This document shows positions 58,685-64,000 of a stretch of 64,000 nt of DNA, piece by piece. Position 1 is the stretch's first letter; every line of letters begins with the position of its first letter. Source of the DNA: CAIUPE01 sp046091665 (GTDB lineage: Bacteria; Pseudomonadota; Alphaproteobacteria; Rhizobiales; Beijerinckiaceae); NCBI GenBank assembly GCA_046091665.1, contig JBJTCD010000030.1:1-64000 (forward strand), read 5' to 3'. A model generated the notes under the pieces. It worked only from the letters and a program-made list of their open reading frames with translations. It made no database searches and was not told where the DNA came from. Position numbers and translations under genes: made by a program.

Positions 58685-59572
58685 ATGTCCATTCTCATCG
58701 ACAAAAACACAAAGCTCCTCACACAAGGCTTCACCGGTAAAACCGGCACATTCCATTCCGAGCAGGCCATCGCATACGGCACGAAGCTTGTTGGCGGCAC
58801 GTCACCGGGCAAAGGCGGCTCGCAACATTTGGGGCTTCCTGTGTTCGACACAGTGCTTGAGGCGAAAGCGGCAACAGGTGCGGATGCGAGCGTGATCTAT
58901 GTTCCGCCTCCGGGCGCAGCGGATGCAATCTGCGAAGCGATCCAAGCCGAGATCCCGCTCGTCGTTTGCATCACCGAAGGCATTCCGGTGCTCGACATGG
59001 TGCGCGTGAAGCGCGCGCTCGCGGGGTCGAAGTCGCGTCTCATCGGGCCGAATTGCCCGGGCGTGATGACAGCAGGCGAATGCAAGATTGGCATTATGCC
59101 GGGCAATATTTTCAAGCCCGGTAATGTCGGCATTGTCTCGCGCTCCGGAACGCTCACTTATGAAGCCGTGTTCCAGACAACGCAGGAAGGCCTCGGCCAG
59201 ACAACGGCTGTCGGCATCGGCGGTGATCCGGTGAAAGGCACGGAATTTATCGACATGCTCGAAATGTTCCTCGCCGACCCCAAAACAGAATCGATCATCA
59301 TGATCGGTGAAATAGGCGGCTCGGCAGAAGAAGAAGCAGCGCAGTTCTTGAAGGACGAAGCCAAGCGTGGCCGCAAGAAACCGGTTGTCGGATTCATTGC
59401 GGGCCGCACAGCTCCTCCGGGTCGTCGTATGGGTCATGCCGGTGCGATCATCTCCGGCGGCAAAGGCGGCGCGGAAGACAAGATTGCAGCGATGGAAGCG
59501 GCGGGCATTCGCGTGTCTCCCTCGCCTGCGCGTCTTGGCAAAACGCTTGTTGAAGTTCTCAAAGGTCATTGA
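58685..59572 (+). CDS. sucD: Succinyl-CoA synthetase alpha subunit
   Basis: 295 residues. A CoA-binding Rossmann domain with GFTGKTGTFHSEQAI, IGPNCPGVMTAGECKIG, and the phosphohistidine in GRRMGHAGAIISGGKGG. It forms succinyl-CoA synthetase with SucC, making substrate-level ATP or GTP. It is 16 bases ahead of sucA. Confidence 0.97.
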   Translation: MSILIDKNTKLLTQGFTGKTGTFHSEQAIAYGTKLVGGTSPGKGGSQHLGLPVFDTVLEAKAATGADASVIYVPPPGAADAICEAIQAEIPLVVCITEGIPVLDMVRVKRALAGSKSRLIGPNCPGVMTAGECKIGIMPGNIFKPGNVGIVSRSGTLTYEAVFQTTQEGLGQTTAVGIGGDPVKGTEFIDMLEMFLADPKTESIIMIGEIGGSAEEEAAQFLKDEAKRGRKKPVVGFIAGRTAPPGRRMGHAGAIISGGKGGAEDKIAAMEAAGIRVSPSPARLGKTLVEVLKGH

Positions 59573-59588
59573 TCGCAAGGAGCGGCGC

Positions 59589-62549
59589 ATGTCACGCCAA
59601 GATCAGAACAAAGCCTTTATCGAAACCTCGTTTCTTTATGGCGGCAATGCTGCCTATATCGAACAATTGGAAGCGCGTTACGCCAAAGACCCTTCATCGG
59701 TGAGCGCGGAATGGCGTGAATTTTTCGATGCGTTGAAAGATGATCCGTCAACGGTTGAAAAATCCGCAGCGGGCGCTTCGTGGAAAAAGCCGAATTGGCC
59801 TCTAACACCACGCAATGACATTGTCTCAGCGCTTGATGGCAATTGGGCCGAAGTTGAAAAAGTGATTGGCGATAAGCTCAAAGGCAAGGCCGATGCCGCA
59901 AAGTCTGGCGGCTCGGTTGCAGATGTTCAACAAGCCACACGCGACTCAGTGCGTGCGTTGATGATGATCCGCGCGTTCCGTATGCGCGGCCATCTTCATG
60001 CTGATTTGGATCCGCTCAATCTTGAGCCTGCGAAAGATCACGAAGAGCTTCATCCCTCGTCTTACGGGTTCACCGAAGCGGATTGGGATCGCAAAATTTT
60101 TATCGATAATGTTTTGGGCCTCGAATTCGCAACCCTTCGCGAAATGCTTGCGATTTTGAAACGGACTTATTGCTCAACAATCGGTTGGGAGTTTTTGCAT
60201 ATCTCGAATCCCGCCGAGAAAGGCTGGATTCAAGCACGCATCGAAGGACCCGATAAAGAAATCGCGTTTACGCGTGAAGGTAAACGCGCGATTCTCAATA
60301 AGCTTGTCGAAGCTGAAGGGTTCGAAAAATTTCTCGATGTGAAATTCACAGGCACAAAACGCTTCGGGCTTGATGGCGGCGAATCGCTTGTGCCTGCGCT
60401 TGAGCAAATCATCAAGCGTGGCGGCAATCTGGGCGTCAAAGAAATTGTTTTCGGCATGGCGCATCGTGGTCGTTTGAATGTGTTGACCCAAGTCATGGGT
60501 AAACCGCATCGCGCGCTCTTTCATGAATTCAAAGGCGGCTCTTTTGCGCCCGCGGAAGTGGAAGGTTCGGGCGACGTCAAATATCATTTGGGCGCCTCAA
60601 GCGACCGTAGCTTTGACGGCAATACGGTGCATTTGTCAATGACCGCCAATCCATCGCATCTCGAAATCGTTGATCCGGTTGTGCTTGGTAAAGTGCGCGC
60701 CAAGCAAGACCAATTGAATGACACGGCAGAGCGTGTGCAAGTGATGCCGCTCTTGATCCACGGTGACGCAGCCTTTGCCGGCCAAGGTGTTGTGGCCGAA
60801 TGCTTGGGCCTTTCAGGCCTCAAAGGCCATCGCACCGGCGGTTCGATTCATTTCATCATCAATAACCAAATCGGATTTACGACCTATCCCCGCTTCTCGC
60901 GTTCTTCGCCTTATCCATCTGATGTTGCGAAGATGATCGAAGCGCCGATCTTCCATGTGAATGGCGATGATCCGGAAGCGGTTGTGTTTGCGGTCAAAGT
61001 TGCTGTCGAATTCCGTCAGACTTTCCATAAGCCTGTCGTTATCGACATGTTCTGCTATCGTCGCTTTGGACATAATGAAGGTGACGAGCCGAGCTTCACT
61101 CAACCGCTGATGTATAAGAAAATTCGTCAGCAACCGACGACGCTTGAAATCTATTCGAAGAAACTCATCGCTGAAGGTGTTGTCACCGAAGGTGAAGTTG
61201 AAAAGATGAAAGCCGATTGGCGCGCGCGCCTTGAGGCTGAACATGAGGCAGGCCAAGCCTACAAGCCAAACAAGGCAGATTGGCTCGATGGCCGTTGGGC
61301 TGGTTTAAAAACCGCGCAAGCCACGCAAGATGACGCTCGTCGTGGCGAGACGGGTGCGCCGATTTCTCTTCTGAAAGAAATCGGTCAAAAGCTCACCACG
61401 ATTCCTGCCGATTTCAACGCACACAAAACCATTCAACGTTTTGTTGAAAATCGCCGGAAAGCGATTGAGACCGGTGAAGGCATTGATTGGGCAACCGGCG
61501 AAGCTTTGGCTTTTGGTTTGACTGTGAATGAAGGCGCACGTGTTCGTCTTTCAGGTCAAGATTGCGAACGCGGCACCTTCTCTCAGCGCCATTCAGTTTT
61601 GATCGATCAGGAAACGGAGCGTCGCTATAAGCCTTTGAGCAATATTGGCGAAGGCCAAGGCAAATACGAAGTCATCAATTCGATGCTGTCGGAAGAAGCC
61701 GTGCTCGGTTTCGAATATGGCTATTCGCTTTCGGAACCCAATGCGCTCACTTTATGGGAAGCGCAATTTGGTGACTTCGCGAACGGCGCACAGGTTGTGT
61801 TCGACCAATTCATCTCTTCAGGTGAGCGCAAATGGCTGCGTATGTCGGGCCTCGTTTGTCTTCTGCCGCATGGCTATGAAGGTCAGGGTCCGGAACATTC
61901 GTCTGCGCGTCTTGAACGTTTCCTGCAGATGTGTGCGGAAGATAATATGCAGGTTACGAATTGCACGACGCCTGCGAATTATTTCCATATTCTGCGCCGT
62001 CAGATCAAACGCGACTTCCGCAAGCCACTCATTCTGATGACGCCGAAGTCGCTTCTGCGTCATAAGCGAGCCGTTTCTCGTCTTGATGAAATGGCAGAAG
62101 GCACGAGCTTCCATCGTGTCCTGTGGGACGATGCGCAGTATCTTAAGAATGAGAAAATTAAACTCGCAAAAGACAACAAGATTCGTCGTGTCGTTCTTTG
62201 CTCCGGTAAGGTCTATTATGATCTTTACGAGGAGCGCGAGAAACGCGGTATCGATGATGTCTATCTGTTGCGCGTTGAACAGCTTTATCCCTTCCCGTTA
62301 AAGGCGCTTGTGACCGAGCTCTCGCGTTTCAAAAACGCCGATATTGTGTGGTGTCAGGAAGAGCCAAAAAATATGGGTTCGTGGACTTTTGTTGAGCCCT
62401 ATCTCTCTTGGGTGCTCGAACAATCAGGCTCAAAGGTCAAGCGGCCTCGTTATGCGGGACGTCCTGCATCAGCCGCCACCGCAACAGGATTGATGTCAAC
62501 GCATCTCGCGCAATTACAAGCCTTCCTTGATGAAGCTTTTGCATCATGA
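59589..62549 (+). CDS. sucA: 2-oxoglutarate dehydrogenase E1 component SucA
   Basis: 986 residues. It opens with the E2-binding tail FLYGGNAAYIEQLEARY, followed by the TPP-binding core (GMAHRGRLNVLTQV, IHGDAAFAGQGVVAE, NNQIGFTT) and the C-terminal domain YEGQGPEHSSARLERFLQM. It decarboxylates 2-oxoglutarate onto the lipoyl group of SucB. The frame stays open 222 bases upstream through the end of sucD, but the ATG at 59589 follows AAGGAG and begins the family N-terminus. Confidence 0.97.
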   Translation: MSRQDQNKAFIETSFLYGGNAAYIEQLEARYAKDPSSVSAEWREFFDALKDDPSTVEKSAAGASWKKPNWPLTPRNDIVSALDGNWAEVEKVIGDKLKGKADAAKSGGSVADVQQATRDSVRALMMIRAFRMRGHLHADLDPLNLEPAKDHEELHPSSYGFTEADWDRKIFIDNVLGLEFATLREMLAILKRTYCSTIGWEFLHISNPAEKGWIQARIEGPDKEIAFTREGKRAILNKLVEAEGFEKFLDVKFTGTKRFGLDGGESLVPALEQIIKRGGNLGVKEIVFGMAHRGRLNVLTQVMGKPHRALFHEFKGGSFAPAEVEGSGDVKYHLGASSDRSFDGNTVHLSMTANPSHLEIVDPVVLGKVRAKQDQLNDTAERVQVMPLLIHGDAAFAGQGVVAECLGLSGLKGHRTGGSIHFIINNQIGFTTYPRFSRSSPYPSDVAKMIEAPIFHVNGDDPEAVVFAVKVAVEFRQTFHKPVVIDMFCYRRFGHNEGDEPSFTQPLMYKKIRQQPTTLEIYSKKLIAEGVVTEGEVEKMKADWRARLEAEHEAGQAYKPNKADWLDGRWAGLKTAQATQDDARRGETGAPISLLKEIGQKLTTIPADFNAHKTIQRFVENRRKAIETGEGIDWATGEALAFGLTVNEGARVRLSGQDCERGTFSQRHSVLIDQETERRYKPLSNIGEGQGKYEVINSMLSEEAVLGFEYGYSLSEPNALTLWEAQFGDFANGAQVVFDQFISSGERKWLRMSGLVCLLPHGYEGQGPEHSSARLERFLQMCAEDNMQVTNCTTPANYFHILRRQIKRDFRKPLILMTPKSLLRHKRAVSRLDEMAEGTSFHRVLWDDAQYLKNEKIKLAKDNKIRRVVLCSGKVYYDLYEEREKRGIDDVYLLRVEQLYPFPLKALVTELSRFKNADIVWCQEEPKNMGSWTFVEPYLSWVLEQSGSKVKRPRYAGRPASAATATGLMSTHLAQLQAFLDEAFAS

Positions 62550-62583
62550 TGCGTGAAAGAAAATTAAAATAGGGAATAAAACA

Positions 62584-63783
62584 ATGGCCAGTGAAATTCG
62601 TGTTCCGACGCTTGGTGAATCGGTCTCTGAAGCCACGATTGGAAAATGGTTCAAGAAGCCCGGCGATCCTGTCAAGAAAGACGAGCCGGTGCTCGAACTT
62701 GAAACCGATAAAGTGTCACTCGAAGTGAACGCCCCTGTTGATGGTGTATTGGCTGAGCTCGCCGCCAAAGAAGGCGAGACTGTAGGTGTTGGCGCGCTTC
62801 TTGGCACGATCACGGCTGGCGCGGGCGCTGCTGCGGCGCCTCAATCGGCTCCGGCTCCCGCTGCTGCCGCGCCTGCCGCAAAACCTGCTGCAGCGCCTCA
62901 AATCGATAATGGTCCCGCTGTGTCACGGCTTGCCGCTGAAAGCGGTGTTAATCCTTCTGCTGTTGCTGCATCGGGAAAAGATGGTCGTGTGACCAAAGGC
63001 GATATGCTTGCTGCTATTGCCACAGGCGCAGCACCTGCTGCAGCACCCGTTGCGGTGCGCGCTCCGTCGGCGCCTGATGATGGCGCGCGTGAAGAGCGCG
63101 TGCGCATGACGAAATTGCGCCAAACAATTGCACGTCGTTTGAAAGATGCACAAAACACCGCCGCAATGCTGACGACATTTAACGAAGTCGACATGACGGA
63201 AGTGATGGCGCTCAGGAATCGCTACAAAGACACGTTTGAAAAGAAGCATGGCGTAAAGCTTGGCTTCATGAGCTTCTTTGTGAAGGCCTGCACGCAGGCG
63301 CTGAAAGAATTGCCGGCGGTTAATGCCGAGATTGATGGCACCGATCTCGTTTATAAAAATTATTATCATGTCGGCATTGCGGTCGGAACCGATAAGGGTC
63401 TTGTGGTGCCGGTTGTGCGCGATGCGGATCGCATGGGTCTTGCCACAATCGAAAAGTCGATTGCGGATTTTGGTAAACGTGCGCGTGATGGCTCGCTCAA
63501 GATTGAGGAAATGCAGGGCGGTACATTCACGATTACGAATGGCGGCATTTACGGTTCGCTGATGTCGACGCCGATTTTGAACGCGCCGCAGTCAGGCATT
63601 CTCGGCATGCACAAGATTCAAGAGCGCCCGATGGTTGTTGGCGGCAAGATTGAAGTGCGCCCGATGATGTATCTCGCGCTCTCCTATGATCATCGCATCG
63701 TCGACGGCAAAGAGGCTGTTACCTTCCTTGTGCGTGTGAGGGAAGCGCTTGAAGATCCGGCACGTCTCGTGCTCGATCTCTAA
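62584..63783 (+). CDS. sucB: Dihydrolipoyllysine succinyltransferase (E2) SucB
   Basis: 399 residues in three parts: the lipoyl domain with Lys43 in LELETDKVSLEV, an Ala/Pro-rich linker then the E1/E3-binding domain (about 117-147, VSRLAAESGVNPSAVAASG), and the acyltransferase domain with catalytic SYDHRIVDGKEA near residue 372. It forms the core of the oxoglutarate dehydrogenase complex. It lies between sucA and lpd. Confidence 0.97.
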   Translation: MASEIRVPTLGESVSEATIGKWFKKPGDPVKKDEPVLELETDKVSLEVNAPVDGVLAELAAKEGETVGVGALLGTITAGAGAAAAPQSAPAPAAAAPAAKPAAAPQIDNGPAVSRLAAESGVNPSAVAASGKDGRVTKGDMLAAIATGAAPAAAPVAVRAPSAPDDGAREERVRMTKLRQTIARRLKDAQNTAAMLTTFNEVDMTEVMALRNRYKDTFEKKHGVKLGFMSFFVKACTQALKELPAVNAEIDGTDLVYKNYYHVGIAVGTDKGLVVPVVRDADRMGLATIEKSIADFGKRARDGSLKIEEMQGGTFTITNGGIYGSLMSTPILNAPQSGILGMHKIQERPMVVGGKIEVRPMMYLALSYDHRIVDGKEAVTFLVRVREALEDPARLVLDL

Positions 63784-63824
63784 TCTCGTTTGATTTGCGT
63801 TGCTGAAAAAAGCCGGAGGCTTTC

Positions 63825-64000
63825 ATGTCTTATGATCTTGTTGTGATTGGCTCGGGCCCCGGCGGTTATGTCTGCGCCATTCGTGCAGCGCAGCTTGGCC
63901 TCAAAACAGCTATTATTGAGAAACGTTCGAGCTTTGGCGGCACTTGCCTGAACATCGGCTGCATTCCGTCGAAAGCTCTGTTGCACGCGTCCGAAGTGTT
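63825..64000 (+). CDS. lpd: Dihydrolipoyl dehydrogenase (E3), 3' end outside window
   Basis: The first 58 residues of a flavoprotein: the FAD loop VVIGSGPGGYVCAIRAAQLG and the redox-active CLNIGCIPSKALLH. It reoxidises the lipoyl groups of SucB with NAD. A CCGGAGGC site precedes the ATG. Its position directly after sucB makes it the E3 of this operon. Confidence 0.95.
   Translation, partial: MSYDLVVIGSGPGGYVCAIRAAQLGLKTAIIEKRSSFGGTCLNIGCIPSKALLHASEV

Noticed and set aside
59367..59588. Upstream in-frame extension of sucA inside sucD
   Set aside because: It reads the wrong frame of sucD; the ATG at 59589 has AAGGAG and the normal E1 N-terminus.
1..64000. CRISPR array, insertion sequence or prophage
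   Set aside because: No regularly spaced direct repeats, transposase, integrase or phage structural genes were recognised anywhere in the window.

Overview
The window is a chromosomal segment of an alphaproteobacterium, most likely of the order Hyphomicrobiales (Rhizobiales). Several things point there: the conserved gene strings lysC-ptsP-prfA-prmC-DUF4167-clpB, rplU-rpmA-GNAT-obgE-proB-proA and zapE-mdh-sucC-sucD-sucA-sucB-lpd; lineage-typical small proteins (DUF1476/ATPase zeta inhibitor, DUF1674/SDHAF4-like, DUF1178, DUF4167); and intergenic palindromic repeats of the kind common in this order. The exact genus cannot be told from the sequence alone. Almost the whole window is dense housekeeping DNA. 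The clearest accessory stretch is about 42.3-47.7 kb.

Layout. 0-5 kb: the end of a PYROXD2-like FAD oxidoreductase, then a complete minus-strand phospholipid-transport operon mlaF-E-D-A-C-B. 5-13 kb: a carbonic-anhydrase-like protein lacking most zinc ligands, an SDHAF4-like factor, rsmB, a heparinase-like gene, purH, cytochrome c maturation genes ccmC-D-G, and ispZ/yciB. 13-17 kb: FAH-family hydrolase, LysE exporter, and a divergent NAD-epimerase/LysR pair. 17-27 kb: clpB, DUF4167, prmC, prfA, ptsP, lysC. 27-33 kb: ubiG, DUF1178, nitrilase, grxC, comF, an NDUFAF5-like methyltransferase, a Spy-like periplasmic protein, a HpcH/HpaI aldolase, the ATPase zeta inhibitor. 33-34.4 kb: purC with a terminator, then a yefM-yoeB toxin-antitoxin unit with a perfect operator palindrome. 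34.4-42.3 kb: sdhCDAB, then efp-yggT-DUF167-arfB divergent from epmA, a DMT permease and a Sel1-repeat protein.

42.3-47.7 kb is the accessory stretch. It holds a divergent persulfide-sensor-like ArsR (cysteines 66 residues apart as in BigR/SqrR) facing an AhpD-like protein and a rhodanese. These are followed by an orphan methyltransferase-like gene, an ArsR/SRPBCC pair whose operator palindrome sits inside the promoter spacer, a GFA-type zinc protein, and a tail-to-tail GIY-YIG nuclease / ParB-like gene pair that abuts a tRNA-Ser(CGA). The AT-rich feel and position next to a tRNA suggest acquisition by transfer.

48-64 kb: rplU (with an apparent one-base frameshift in its C-terminal tail) and rpmA, GNAT, a DUF3833-like secreted protein, obgE-proB-proA, MAPEG, zapE, TetR, and the TCA block mdh-sucC-sucD-sucA-sucB-lpd (lpd runs off the window). 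Together with sdhCDAB and its assembly factor, this window encodes most of the 2-oxoglutarate-to-oxaloacetate arm of the TCA cycle.

Most promising for follow-up: the GIY-YIG/ParB-like pair, the persulfide-sensor module, the zinc-ligand-deficient carbonic anhydrase, the rplU frameshift, and the efp/epmA/arfB translation-stall cluster.
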